Source: Prevotella melaninogenica (GTDB taxonomy: Bacteria > Bacteroidota > Bacteroidia > Bacteroidales > Bacteroidaceae). Taken from it: 64,000 bases of DNA. The stretch is taken from the NCBI RefSeq assembly GCF_013267595.1, contig NZ_CP054010.1:1116001-1180000 (forward strand), in the 5' to 3' direction. The first letter of the stretch is position 1; every line of letters starts with the position of its first letter. Positions 34,334-43,814 of the stretch are shown piece by piece. The notes under the pieces were generated by a model. It made no database searches and was not told where the DNA came from. It saw only the letters and a list, made by a program, of their open reading frames with translations. Both the position numbers and the translations under genes were made by a program.

Positions 34334-35440
34334 TTATTCTGTGAAAGGAAGTCCGCCCTTTCTTCTTATAAAGATGTCGAGTGTATAGTGGAAGGTAGTA
34401 TAGATGATAATATCTATTGCAATAATCCATGTCACAAGAAGTTGATTGAAGAGAGAAAGGTTGATGATGATAAAGATAAGCGACAGTGCAATGATACTTA
34501 TCAAAGCCTGATGCTGTGTCATTCCTGCACGCATCAGCTTATGGTGGATATGGTTTTTATCCGCTCTGAAAAGCGGTTTGCGGTGTAGGATTCGTACGAT
34601 GATAACTCTGAATACATCGAAGGTCGGTACGAGGAGTAAGGTTACGGAAAGAAGGGTTGCACCCTTTTGGTAAGGCATGACATGTGGGTTATACATACAG
34701 AACTTAATCAGTAGTACGCCAAGGATATAGCCAAGTGTCAGACTACCAGAGTCGCCCATGAATATCTTTTGGTTCTTTTCCTGTTTTCCCCAGATGTTAT
34801 GGTAAAGGAAAGGAATCAATACACCCATCAGGCCTGCAATAAGAATGCAGTAGACCCATATTTGTTCACGTTGGAAGATATAGAAAAGACCGCATAACGC
34901 AATGAGTGTAAGGCTTGCAGAGAGTCCGTCAATACCATCTATCAAGTTGATGGAATTCATGATAAATACCAGTACGCCAATGGTTAATACCATTCCTATA
35001 ATAGCAGGAATCTCATAGATACCTAAGAATCCATAGAGGTTGTTGATGTAAAGATAGGACATCGGGAGCAGACTGGCAACGACAATCTGCATGAGTAGTT
35101 TTACCCTTGCTCTCACACCGAAGATGTCGTCAAGAACTCCTGTGATATAGATAACGGTGATACCCACGCCAAAGAAGATACTCCATGGGCTGACCCCAAT
35201 TTTATTGCCTTTGCTTGTATAAATCCACGCCAATAGTGCTACGACCGTAGCAATCAGCATACTGGGCATAAACGATACACCCCCTAAGCGAGGAACAGCA
35301 TTCTTGTGTATTTTTCTGGCATCTGGTGTGTCATATAATTTTCTCTTTTTACAAAACGAAAGAATCTGTGGAATCATAATGAATCCACAAACAGCACTCA
35401 TGGCAAATGCAAAAAGACTGATTAAAGTATATGTCGACAT
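34334..35440 (-). CDS. MraY/WecA-family undecaprenyl-phosphate sugar-1-phosphate transferase
   Basis: 368 residues with about 10-11 membrane segments. Family motifs: the cytoplasmic loop DARKIHKNAVPRLGG, MNSINLIDGIDGLSA, FMGDSGSLTLGYILG, and the HIHH motif in ADKNHIHHKLMRAG near residue 295. It transfers a HexNAc-1-phosphate to undecaprenyl phosphate, the first lipid-linked step for O-antigen-like or capsule glycans. It differs from MraY proper by the WecA-like DxNxxD and HIHH context. It is expressed apart from the polysaccharide operon, which has its own initiating transferase. Confidence 0.9.
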   Translation of the reverse strand: MSTYTLISLFAFAMSAVCGFIMIPQILSFCKKRKLYDTPDARKIHKNAVPRLGGVSFMPSMLIATVVALLAWIYTSKGNKIGVSPWSIFFGVGITVIYITGVLDDIFGVRARVKLLMQIVVASLLPMSYLYINNLYGFLGIYEIPAIIGMVLTIGVLVFIMNSINLIDGIDGLSASLTLIALCGLFYIFQREQIWVYCILIAGLMGVLIPFLYHNIWGKQEKNQKIFMGDSGSLTLGYILGVLLIKFCMYNPHVMPYQKGATLLSVTLLLVPTFDVFRVIIVRILHRKPLFRADKNHIHHKLMRAGMTQHQALISIIALSLIFIIINLSLFNQLLVTWIIAIDIIIYTTFHYTLDIFIRRKGGLPFTE

Positions 35441-35692
35441 TTTGTTAAGTATTACCTTTCCTATAAACTCTTTTTTTGTAATTATATTGTATTATAGTGT
35501 TAGAATGTTTTAATTTTTGTTTTGCCTTGAGTCGAAATTTTTATCCTTCGGAATAGTCTTGTATGTCATTTTCTTTTTGTACTTTTGTTGACAAGTGTGT
35601 TTTTATATGTGCATATAACAATATCATCTGTATAATCATGTCATTATAGCAAAAGAACTAATATGAAAATAGGCTCATTCAGAAGTAGCATT

Positions 35693-35700
35693 TATTTTTG
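35693..35700 (+). promoter_or_regulatory. -7 box of the GT2 gene
   Basis: TATTTTTG, 49 bases before the ATG at 35750. The rest of the 309-base gap 35441-35749 shows nothing else. Confidence 0.5.
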
Positions 35701-35749
35701 AGTAGGTCTTTACAGAGGAAAGATATAAACAAATCTAATATTTGATAGA

Positions 35750-36508
35750 ATGAAAATATCTATTATTACAGTAACTTTTAATAGTGAGAAAACGCTGCAA
35801 GACACCTTAGATTCTGTCTTGCAGCAGGATTATCGGAATATTGAACACATTATAATAGATGGTGGTTCGACGGACTCAACGGTAGATATTATACGAGCAT
35901 ACGCCTCAAAGACGACCTCTCATTCTGTGAAATGGGTATCTGAGAAAGATCGGGGTATATATGATGCAATGAATAAAGGGATAGCAATGGCTACGGGAGA
36001 GGTTATTGGAATCCTTAATTCTGATGATTATTTTACGTCGTACGATATAGTTTCTAAGTTAGCAAGACCATTCGAAGATGAGGCTTTAGAAGCTGTGTAT
36101 GGTGACATACATTTCATTCATGACGGTGAACCTGATAAGGTTACGCGCTATTACTCATCTAAAATTTTCTCCCCTTTCTGGGTTCGTTTTGGTTTTATGC
36201 CAGCCCATCCCTCATTGTATGTACGGCGTGAGGTCTATCAAAAGATAGGTCCTTACAAACTTGATTATAAGATAGGTGCCGACTTCGAGATAGTTGTTCG
36301 CATGTTTTGTGTTCATAAGATTAAGTCGAAATATCTTAATCTTGATTTTGTTACAATGCGCAATGGCGGTGCAAGTACGAATGGATTTCATAGCCACCGC
36401 TTACTTTTGCAGGAAGATACTCGTGCCTGTCGGGAGAATGGAGTATATAGTAATCAATTCCTGATAGCGCTCAAATACCTCTATAAACTCTTTGAGTTTA
36501 GGATATAG
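35750..36508 (+). CDS. Family 2 glycosyltransferase
   Basis: 252 residues with a GT-A fold: MKISIITVTFNSEKTLQDTL, the nucleotide-binding IIIDGGSTDSTVDII, DRGIYDAMNKGIAMATGE, and the metal-binding LNSDDYF near residue 91. This is the WcaA/WcaE-like class that adds a sugar to a lipid-linked exopolysaccharide unit. It lies on the opposite strand from the polysaccharide operon but next to its end, so it probably contributes to the same glycan. The sugar is not known. Confidence 0.88.
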   Translation: MKISIITVTFNSEKTLQDTLDSVLQQDYRNIEHIIIDGGSTDSTVDIIRAYASKTTSHSVKWVSEKDRGIYDAMNKGIAMATGEVIGILNSDDYFTSYDIVSKLARPFEDEALEAVYGDIHFIHDGEPDKVTRYYSSKIFSPFWVRFGFMPAHPSLYVRREVYQKIGPYKLDYKIGADFEIVVRMFCVHKIKSKYLNLDFVTMRNGGASTNGFHSHRLLLQEDTRACRENGVYSNQFLIALKYLYKLFEFRI

Positions 36509-36714
36509 CTGAAAGTACTATCTATCATGTTTTATATGACTTATTATGGTTCATTACGTATAACATGTGAGTTTAAAAGTTACTGTCATTTCTGTCATTT
36601 ACAATCTTTCAGTAACACACTGAGAGTGAGAAGATTAAAGCTATAGAAAGATGTGACAGCAAATTGTCTTAAACTTTTATCGGACGTTAAAAATAGGAAA
36701 TATAAAGAACAAAG

Positions 36715-37776
36715 TTATTTGCAGAAGGTAAGGACTTTCTCCTCAAATATTTTATAGTCGGAAAGGAAAGATTCTAATAGTTTCCTTCTATTTTCCTCAT
36801 ATTCTTCTTTGTCGAAAGTTTTGAGATATTCCTTTATGTTCTCCGCTAAATTTGTTGTGTCATTTATTGCTAGTCCTAGTTTATAATTCTTAGTGTATTC
36901 TCCTTGAATAGTGTTGGCGGTAGTAATCATTGGCTTTCTGAAGAAGATAGAATTATAAAAGCGGTTAGAAAGAGCTGTGTCGTGTGACAACTTACGTGGA
37001 TAGAATATATTCATCAATGTACATTGCTGTATGATCGAAGGCTCGTCTTCTTTGGCGTAATAGCCCGAGAAAGTTACATTGTTATAGTTTCCTTGTATAG
37101 CAAATGCTTCTAATCTAGATGCATCATTACCTCTGCCAACAAACGAGATCAAGAAACCCTTTTCATTTCCTAAAGAAGAGATTATAGCAGCGTTTTGCTC
37201 GTAGTCTCTAATACCACCTATTGTTAGAACATTAATGTGCTCACAGTGGATGGTGTAGGACAAGTTGTTTTCTTTGATGGCTTGCTCTAAAATGTTTATA
37301 TCAAAATTATGACTTAACACGGAACTGCACACATTAGGAAGACATTTTAGGAAACCTGGCGACGAAACTACGTGTAGAGCTGATAACCTCATAAGTTTAG
37401 CATAAGTGCCTTTAAACTGCTGCTCAATAGATAAGTCACGATAATCTAGAATGAATCTATTAGTGTAATATTTTCTTAGAAATGGTTTTAAGAAGATTCC
37501 AATCTGTGGACCGAAGACAATAAGTTTGTCGTACTGCTCCTTTTTTATAGTTTTGATTAGGAATCGTGAATAGTTCCAATAATATAATAGCTTTGCCACC
37601 CTGTTAGCTTTGTCGTCTAGCTTGTGGGTATATCTGTAGGTGGCTTTTTCCTTAAGGTCTCGCTTATCAGCATATATAATGTCGTATTGAATGTCATTCT
37701 TGTCTAGTATGTCGGTATATATCTTGACATAAGGACAGAAATAAACGTTAGTTGGCAAGAGTAAACCGAGTTTCAT
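36715..37776 (-). CDS. Glycosyltransferase, GT4-like
   Basis: 353 residues. The N-terminal half starts MKLGLLLPTNVYFCPYVKIY and contains a Rossmann-like acceptor domain (FILDYRDLSIEQQ, LHVVSSPGFLKCL). The C-terminal half includes VLTIGGIRDYEQNAAII, FISFVGRGNDASRLEAF-type sequence and a conserved FRKPMITTANTIQGEY segment, the layout of GT-B enzymes. No signal peptide. It is the last gene of the polysaccharide operon, 12 bases after wecB. Donor and acceptor cannot be told. Confidence 0.75.
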   Translation of the reverse strand: MKLGLLLPTNVYFCPYVKIYTDILDKNDIQYDIIYADKRDLKEKATYRYTHKLDDKANRVAKLLYYWNYSRFLIKTIKKEQYDKLIVFGPQIGIFLKPFLRKYYTNRFILDYRDLSIEQQFKGTYAKLMRLSALHVVSSPGFLKCLPNVCSSVLSHNFDINILEQAIKENNLSYTIHCEHINVLTIGGIRDYEQNAAIISSLGNEKGFLISFVGRGNDASRLEAFAIQGNYNNVTFSGYYAKEDEPSIIQQCTLMNIFYPRKLSHDTALSNRFYNSIFFRKPMITTANTIQGEYTKNYKLGLAINDTTNLAENIKEYLKTFDKEEYEENRRKLLESFLSDYKIFEEKVLTFCK

Positions 37777-37788
37777 AAAGTTAGTTTT

Positions 37789-38946
37789 TTATATATTTAA
37801 TAGGATTTCAACAATTCTTTCACAGGCTTTTCCATCTCCATACGGATTAATGGCTTTTGCCATTTGTTGGTAATGAGTGCTGTCGGTAAGTAATTGTCTA
37901 ACATTGTTAACAATTTTTTCTTTATCAGTCCCAACAAGAATAACGGTTCCTGCTTCAACAGCTTCAGGGCGTTCGGTAGTATCTCTCATTACTAAGACAG
38001 GTTTTTTAAGGCTGGGTGCCTCCTCTTGTATTCCTCCACTATCTGTTAAAACAATATCAGCTTTTTCCATCACATAGATGAAGCTAAGATATTCTAATGG
38101 TTCTATAAAGAACATATTGGAGAAGTGAGACAAGTCATTACCCAAAACTTCATAAATAGATTTGCGCACATTAGGATTAAGGTGCATTGGGTATACAAAA
38201 TCTACATTAGGGAATTGAGATGAAAGCTCTTGAATAGCTTGTGCAATATGTATAAATCCATTGCCAAGATTTTCGCGTCTATGGCCGGTTATTAGAACCA
38301 TACGTCTGTTGCTTTGTAGTCTGTCAATATTGTAACCAAATGTTTTTATTTCTTCTTTCAGTTTTACATTTAACTGCCTATCAGACTTTATTTTATTAAC
38401 GACCCAATACAAACTATCAATTACAGTATTTCCTGTAATATGGATTGACTTTTCATCAACTCCTTCGTTAATCAAATTAACCGAACTTGTAGAAGTAGGG
38501 GAGAAGTTATAGTTTGAAATTCTCCCTATTAACTGACGATTGATTTCTTCAGGCCAAGGACTATATATATTATATGTGCGCAATCCTGCTTCAATATGTC
38601 CAACTGGTATTTGTTGATAATATGCAGCTAAGGCTGCAGCCATAGAAGTGGTGGTATCTCCATGAACTAACACAATATCTGGTTGTGTTTCATTCAAAAT
38701 ATCTCGTAACCCTAATAATACTTTACTTGTAATATCATATAAGTCTTGACCTTTTTTCATGATATTTAAATCATAATCAGATTTTATTTTAAAGATAGAC
38801 AAAACCTGATCAAGCATTTCACGATGTTGGCCAGTAACACAAACTATTGTCTTAACTTTATCTCGATGTTTATTCAATTCAAGGATAAGTGGTGCCATTT
38901 TTATAGCTTCTGGGCGAGTTCCAAAAGTCAAAAGTATTTTCTTCAT
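37789..38946 (-). CDS. wecB: UDP-N-acetylglucosamine 2-epimerase (non-hydrolysing)
   Basis: 385 residues converting UDP-GlcNAc to UDP-ManNAc. Motifs: LTFGTRPEAIKMAPL at the start, VHGDTTTSMAAALAAYY, GHIEAGLRTYN, ITGHRRENLGNG, and LTDSGGIQEEAPSLKKP with the catalytic acidic residues. Full length for the family. Its start overlaps the WbsX gene by 4 bases. The surface glycan probably contains ManNAc or a sugar made from it, although no ManNAc dehydrogenase (wecC) is in the window. Confidence 0.95.
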   Translation of the reverse strand: MKKILLTFGTRPEAIKMAPLILELNKHRDKVKTIVCVTGQHREMLDQVLSIFKIKSDYDLNIMKKGQDLYDITSKVLLGLRDILNETQPDIVLVHGDTTTSMAAALAAYYQQIPVGHIEAGLRTYNIYSPWPEEINRQLIGRISNYNFSPTSTSSVNLINEGVDEKSIHITGNTVIDSLYWVVNKIKSDRQLNVKLKEEIKTFGYNIDRLQSNRRMVLITGHRRENLGNGFIHIAQAIQELSSQFPNVDFVYPMHLNPNVRKSIYEVLGNDLSHFSNMFFIEPLEYLSFIYVMEKADIVLTDSGGIQEEAPSLKKPVLVMRDTTERPEAVEAGTVILVGTDKEKIVNNVRQLLTDSTHYQQMAKAINPYGDGKACERIVEILLNI

Positions 38947-40088
38947 AATAAGTTCTCTTTTATAGCATCTAAATAAGCGTGTCCAAATTTCAGATTAGGT
39001 TCAACATAATTTCCTTCTCCCCATTCGTTCCACGATTTTAAAAACAAGATTTTGTGATCTTGTGGTTTGGAGTCCACAATGCTTAATGCTTGTTTTATAT
39101 GTTTCTTGAAGTTCTCTGGTGTCGAGTTAATATATATACCTTCGCTATTTCCTGCACGTGGGGTTCTGTCCCAACCAGGTATAATCATGGGATATACATT
39201 ATCCCATTTATCCTCAGGAGCAAAGAAGTTGCTTACAACTTTTGAATAATCTAATTTGAGGGATGGTAAGAATGAAAGTTTTTTGTGTAAAATCTGTTTA
39301 GCTATACGCATAGTTTTACCTTGATAGTACATTTCCCCTCTTGATTTACCATAAGAGTTGATACCATCAAATCCTAAAGAAAGGATATTGTTATATACCT
39401 CCTTGCTATTCTTTAAATTAGGAATGACTCGAGCTAAAGTCCCATCGGCATTGCGCTTAATCGTTGACGTATTAGCTATTTGAGCAATAAAATAGATGCC
39501 AGGTAATCCGCATTCTTTTGCCAACTTTCTCCATATTTCCATAAAGATGCTTACATCTTTAAAGTGATAAGGATCATATATTACAAAAACGGGTTTCCCA
39601 TCTATTGTAATATATCTATTGTCTTTAAAAGCAGGAAGTACATAATTAAAATGTTCAGTGTAATCTTGTTCTCCACCATATTCCATTGGAGCAATTATCT
39701 TATTCTTTCCATCCTTCTGCCAGGTTTTCGTTGTCCATTCATGGTTTGCCCAGCAAAGGCAGAACGGAAAGTCAGGTTTACCTGATTGTAGTACCTCCTG
39801 AAATGGGCGCTGAAGTAATAATTTACTGTTTCCCATCCAATAGTGATAATAACAAAATCCTTCGATGCCGCATTCTTTTGCCATCGTAGCTTGCTGCTCT
39901 CTCACTTCTGGTAAACGCAAATCATAGAAGCCAAGATCAGCTGGGATATGCGGTTGATAATGTCCTCTAAATTGTGGCTTTGCCTTTGCGACATTTGTCC
40001 ATTCCGTAAATCCTTTTCCCCATGCCTCATCATTTTCAGGAATAGGGTGAAACTGTGGTAAATAATATGCTATGACTCTTGCTTTCAT
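38943..40088 (-). CDS. WbsX-type glycan biosynthesis protein (GH99-like)
   Basis: 381 residues from MKARVIAYYLPQFHPIPEND, the usual start of this family; the frame is open to 40157 but that would overlap the EpsG-like gene. Conserved segments: WGKGFTEWTNVAKAKPQFRG, GFCYYHYWMGNSKLLLQRP, NHEWTTKTW, FLKSWNEWGEGNYVEPN. The family (Glyco_tran_WbsX) occurs in O-antigen and capsule clusters and looks like a GH99-type TIM barrel, acting as transferase or hydrolase on the glycan. The precise reaction is unknown. Confidence 0.88.
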   Translation of the reverse strand: MKARVIAYYLPQFHPIPENDEAWGKGFTEWTNVAKAKPQFRGHYQPHIPADLGFYDLRLPEVREQQATMAKECGIEGFCYYHYWMGNSKLLLQRPFQEVLQSGKPDFPFCLCWANHEWTTKTWQKDGKNKIIAPMEYGGEQDYTEHFNYVLPAFKDNRYITIDGKPVFVIYDPYHFKDVSIFMEIWRKLAKECGLPGIYFIAQIANTSTIKRNADGTLARVIPNLKNSKEVYNNILSLGFDGINSYGKSRGEMYYQGKTMRIAKQILHKKLSFLPSLKLDYSKVVSNFFAPEDKWDNVYPMIIPGWDRTPRAGNSEGIYINSTPENFKKHIKQALSIVDSKPQDHKILFLKSWNEWGEGNYVEPNLKFGHAYLDAIKENLL

Positions 40089-40093
40089 TATAA

Positions 40094-41149
40094 TTATATC
40101 TTTACTAAATCTTTTAATCCTATGTGAGGTAGACCAAATGCATAGAAACTTATGCAAATTATTGTGATAATAATTAGTCCTGCCCAGCGTGGCTTTATTG
40201 TATAGTAAAGTGAACCTATCATATATATGTTTACTATATAGTAAAGTTCGCTTAAGCGTAGTGATAAAACAGGGAGAAATCCCAATGCTGGGTAAATAAC
40301 TAATCCAGTCGCATAAACCTTTAGTAGGAGTGGTGAATATTTGATTTTTTGTGTAATCGTTTCGTGAAATATGAGTAAGAAATAAAATATGATGACATTT
40401 AATAAATATACGGGATTGAATAATTCCATTTCAACAATAGCAATTCCTTTTTCTGTCGCTTCTTGATATATAGATAGTTTGTCTCCAATAAGTGGTATGT
40501 CAAGGTTGAATAAAACGGACATGCCTGTAAAATAGATGAGATAACCTATAGGAACAGACATATATAAAATAAATTGTACTTTCTTGTTTAGAGGTTTATT
40601 ACCAAGGAGGAGTGTTGGGAGAAGTGCTATGGCGGATATATGGAATACAGCTCCTAAAAGAATGCAAAGTGCGGCTTTTCTCTTTTTTCGTTCTGCTGTA
40701 TATAAAACTGAAATAAGAAAAAATCCGGAAGCTACTCCAGCTCTAATTTGTGTAAGTTCATGAAGTTCATAGAAATAACACATGTAAATAGCAAACATTA
40801 GTATATAATGATTGGAATATTTCTTAAAAGCAATCATCTTTAATGATACTCCCATCATCGCATATACTAAGAATATAGCGTGTGGTGAATCTGTTATATT
40901 ATTTAATAATGTTGCGATTAAAGTAAATGAATATTCTATATGGTCTGCAATATTGGAATTAGACGGATTCTGATATAGCATTGCATAATTAAGTGAGTCT
41001 GGATCTATACCAATCTCACGAAAAGCAGCTATAAGAATCAACATTACTCCTAAAAAAATAAATATAGGGAGTTGTGCACGCTTCATATATTTTTCTATAA
41101 AACATGCAAACAAAGTAGATGTAAAGAGTAGTGCGAGTATAGCTCCCAT
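40094..41149 (-). CDS. EpsG-family polysaccharide polymerase-like membrane protein
   Basis: 351 residues with about ten membrane segments. The N-terminal region carries FREIGIDPDSLNYAMLY, like the R.G.D...Y signature of EpsG proteins, and later FYELHELTQIRAGVASGFFL. EpsG proteins take the place of Wzy polymerases in many exopolysaccharide clusters. With the flippase, Wzz-like and Wza-like genes upstream it completes a Wzx/Wzy-type pathway. It overlaps the flippase gene by one base. Confidence 0.85.
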   Translation of the reverse strand: MGAILALLFTSTLFACFIEKYMKRAQLPIFIFLGVMLILIAAFREIGIDPDSLNYAMLYQNPSNSNIADHIEYSFTLIATLLNNITDSPHAIFLVYAMMGVSLKMIAFKKYSNHYILMFAIYMCYFYELHELTQIRAGVASGFFLISVLYTAERKKRKAALCILLGAVFHISAIALLPTLLLGNKPLNKKVQFILYMSVPIGYLIYFTGMSVLFNLDIPLIGDKLSIYQEATEKGIAIVEMELFNPVYLLNVIIFYFLLIFHETITQKIKYSPLLLKVYATGLVIYPALGFLPVLSLRLSELYYIVNIYMIGSLYYTIKPRWAGLIIITIICISFYAFGLPHIGLKDLVKI

Positions 41150-42702
41150 TATTGTTGCCTGATGATATATTTATTTATAAACTGTCGTTCTTCGTGTGAA
41201 GAGTTAATAAAATATGCTAATAGCATTGTTAGCATTATTGATGTGATGCAGACAATAGGAAGTCTTAATATTACATTATGTATATGTAAATGAAAACTTG
41301 AGATGCAAGCGTAAGTTACAGAAAAAGTTAAAACAGCTGGAAGAAAATCCTTTAGGGCATAATTAGATAAATTGAATTCTTGATAGATACTTTTTAAAAC
41401 TATTAAACGTGCAATATGTGCTATAAAACATATCCCAATCATTGTGTAAAATAAGTATGTAGCAGAAAATCCCATCTTAAATAATACCCATGAGATAGGA
41501 AGGCATAATATAGTCAAAGACTCTACAATTATAGAGTAAAGTCTTACTTTTCCTGTCGCTTGGATAATAATGGTAATAGGATTATGTATAGTGAAAATGA
41601 TTTCGTAAATGATATATAGTTGTGTGAATATTACCATATCCTCTGTTATATCACCTAACCATAAGCTTAAGATTGACTTTGTTTCTAATAACAATGGAAC
41701 CGTAATACAAATAAGTAAATTTAGTAAGATTCTATTGTTAATAGAAAAAAGCTTCTCTAAATAGTTGTGATTGTCTCCTGAGTAAGCTTTTATCATTGCA
41801 GGACGAAAAGCAAAAATAATACTATTACTGAGTGTACTTAGCGCATTGAACACTTGGTTTCCAATGTTAAAGGCTGCATTAATGATAGGACCGAAGAATA
41901 TATTTAGTAAGATAGTACTTCCTTGTGTCATAGAAACTCCTGCAACAGATCCATAAAATGTCCAGCCAGAGAAAGAAATTAATTCCTTCAATGTCTCTTT
42001 TGATGTAACTTTTATATAGTTACATTCTTTATACTTATGTTTAGCAATGATAATATAAGCAATTAAATCAAACAAAGCTATAACAGCGAAACCTATTCCA
42101 TAAAATATAAGACTGTTAATAGGTGTGTTCTTTATATTAACAGCGACTATAAGTTTGCATATGCAGTCCAGAATCGAAATCAAAGCATAAATCTCCATAT
42201 CCTCATGCGCAAATACTGCTCCCATGTAAGGAATCTGTAGGATGCTAAAGATAAATGATATAAGAGATAATATTAGTAACCATTGTGCAGCAGATTGTCT
42301 ACTAGGAGGAATGTTTAATTGTGTGTTGACAAACCATGAACCTAAAGTGATAAATATAATGAGAAGGATAATTGATAAAATAACAACCAAGTTGAGACTT
42401 ACCGAGAAAATCTCTCTTAATCTTTCGTGCTGTCCTTTACCCATTGCGAATGAATAAAATCGTTGGGTTGAAAGTGCTAATACACTACTAACACATGTGC
42501 TTGCTGTTACAATACCTGCGACAGCGTTTAAGACACCATAGTCAACAACGCCTAATCCATTTAACACGCAGCGTACCGTATAGAGACTTACCACTGTCAT
42601 AAACAGCATTCGTAGAAATAATACGAATGTGTTAGAAGTTATGGTCGTTACTCCATTCTTTTCCTCCTTAACTGTATTTTTGTTACTAAAAAAAGAAAAC
42701 AT
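41149..42702 (-). CDS. Wzx-like oligosaccharide flippase
   Basis: 517 residues with about 14 membrane segments, of the MOP (polysaccharide transport) superfamily. The start contains FVLFLRMLFMTVVSLYTVRCVL and NGLGVVDYGVLNAVAGIV, typical of Wzx proteins (VRxVLxxLGxxDYGxxN). It moves the lipid-linked repeat unit across the inner membrane. It starts within the stop of the Wzz-like gene (1-base overlap). Confidence 0.88.
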   Translation of the reverse strand: MFSFFSNKNTVKEEKNGVTTITSNTFVLFLRMLFMTVVSLYTVRCVLNGLGVVDYGVLNAVAGIVTASTCVSSVLALSTQRFYSFAMGKGQHERLREIFSVSLNLVVILSIILLIIFITLGSWFVNTQLNIPPSRQSAAQWLLILSLISFIFSILQIPYMGAVFAHEDMEIYALISILDCICKLIVAVNIKNTPINSLIFYGIGFAVIALFDLIAYIIIAKHKYKECNYIKVTSKETLKELISFSGWTFYGSVAGVSMTQGSTILLNIFFGPIINAAFNIGNQVFNALSTLSNSIIFAFRPAMIKAYSGDNHNYLEKLFSINNRILLNLLICITVPLLLETKSILSLWLGDITEDMVIFTQLYIIYEIIFTIHNPITIIIQATGKVRLYSIIVESLTILCLPISWVLFKMGFSATYLFYTMIGICFIAHIARLIVLKSIYQEFNLSNYALKDFLPAVLTFSVTYACISSFHLHIHNVILRLPIVCITSIMLTMLLAYFINSSHEERQFINKYIIRQQ

Positions 42703-43745
42703 TATTCGGCAAACATTAAATCACGTATTGCGTAAATTGTAACAACAAGGAACGCAACGAAAAATGACCCTAATACAAACAGTACTCTCTTAGGCCCTGA
42801 TGGTTTAACTGGCACCTCTGCACCCTGGATAGTTGTGAATACTGGGGTATGCTCTTGTAGTTTTGCGTCAGCAGCTTTTAGTTGTGCTACGAGGGTAGTA
42901 TAGGTGTTATATTTCAGTTGCATGTCGTTCTCTAAATCATTTTGTTTTAGTCTTACGCTTTCTAATACAACATCCATATCTGCATCACTAATCTTTCCAT
43001 ATTCTTTACGAACCTTTTCGTAGTCTTTTTTTGCTTGGTTTACAAGGCTTTGATAATGTTCGACATCGTTTCTTAATTTCTTTGTTCTGTATTCAATAAT
43101 ATATTCTTGCAGTTGCTTCCTTGTAGCATCAGCAAGTATCTTAGCTACCATTGGATCTTGGTCTATAGTAGCAATAGTTATAATACCAGTTTTTTTGTCA
43201 GTGTTGATTTTAATATTGTTTCTCATTCCCTCGACAAGAGCTTCATCAGTTTTAGATAGCTGATAAGGATCAAATCTCTCTGGAACAGAATTAACAGTGT
43301 CCTTATGTGCTAATTGCTTAGTTAACCATACTTGACATTTCTCCCACCAAGTTGTTTTCGTGTGATATTTAAGATAATTATAATAGTCAGTATGAATTTT
43401 CTTATCAATGGTCTCTACGTTCACTTTGAAAAGTGTTGTAGCAAAGCCATTATCTTTCATGAGGTCTGGATAGAGTAAAGGGGAGATAGCATCTGTATTT
43501 TTCCCTGTCGGTAAATCAAATCCAAAAGATGATGCAATATCTCCAAGGGCATCAGCGTCCATACCAGAAGTTACTTCAGGTGCCATAGCTGTTTCACTTG
43601 TGTAAGTTCTTGGTACACATAAAATAATGTATGATGACAGTATAATTACGATTGGTAATATTATATAGTATAGCTTTTTATGCTCTCCTATCCTCTTCAA
43701 TACTAATCGTAAATCGATTTGCTTTATAGTTCCTTCTTTTTCCAT
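42702..43745 (-). CDS. Wzz-like chain length/co-polymerase protein
   Basis: 347 residues with a membrane segment at 28-48 and a second near 325-343. The periplasmic part has a coiled coil (residues 215-300, YQSLVNQAKKDYEKVRKEYG). The proline-rich motif before the second segment (VPVKPSGPKRVLFVLGSFF) matches the Wzz family. No C-terminal tyrosine kinase domain is present, so this is a chain-length protein alone, controlling polymer length with the EpsG-like polymerase. Confidence 0.88.
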   Translation of the reverse strand: MEKEGTIKQIDLRLVLKRIGEHKKLYYIILPIVIILSSYIILCVPRTYTSETAMAPEVTSGMDADALGDIASSFGFDLPTGKNTDAISPLLYPDLMKDNGFATTLFKVNVETIDKKIHTDYYNYLKYHTKTTWWEKCQVWLTKQLAHKDTVNSVPERFDPYQLSKTDEALVEGMRNNIKINTDKKTGIITIATIDQDPMVAKILADATRKQLQEYIIEYRTKKLRNDVEHYQSLVNQAKKDYEKVRKEYGKISDADMDVVLESVRLKQNDLENDMQLKYNTYTTLVAQLKAADAKLQEHTPVFTTIQGAEVPVKPSGPKRVLFVLGSFFVAFLVVTIYAIRDLMFAE

Positions 43746-43814
43746 ACCCTCGTTATGCTATACTTTTTTGCTTTGTGTGATGGGTTTGTCTATTTAAACC
43801 TAATAATTATTTTC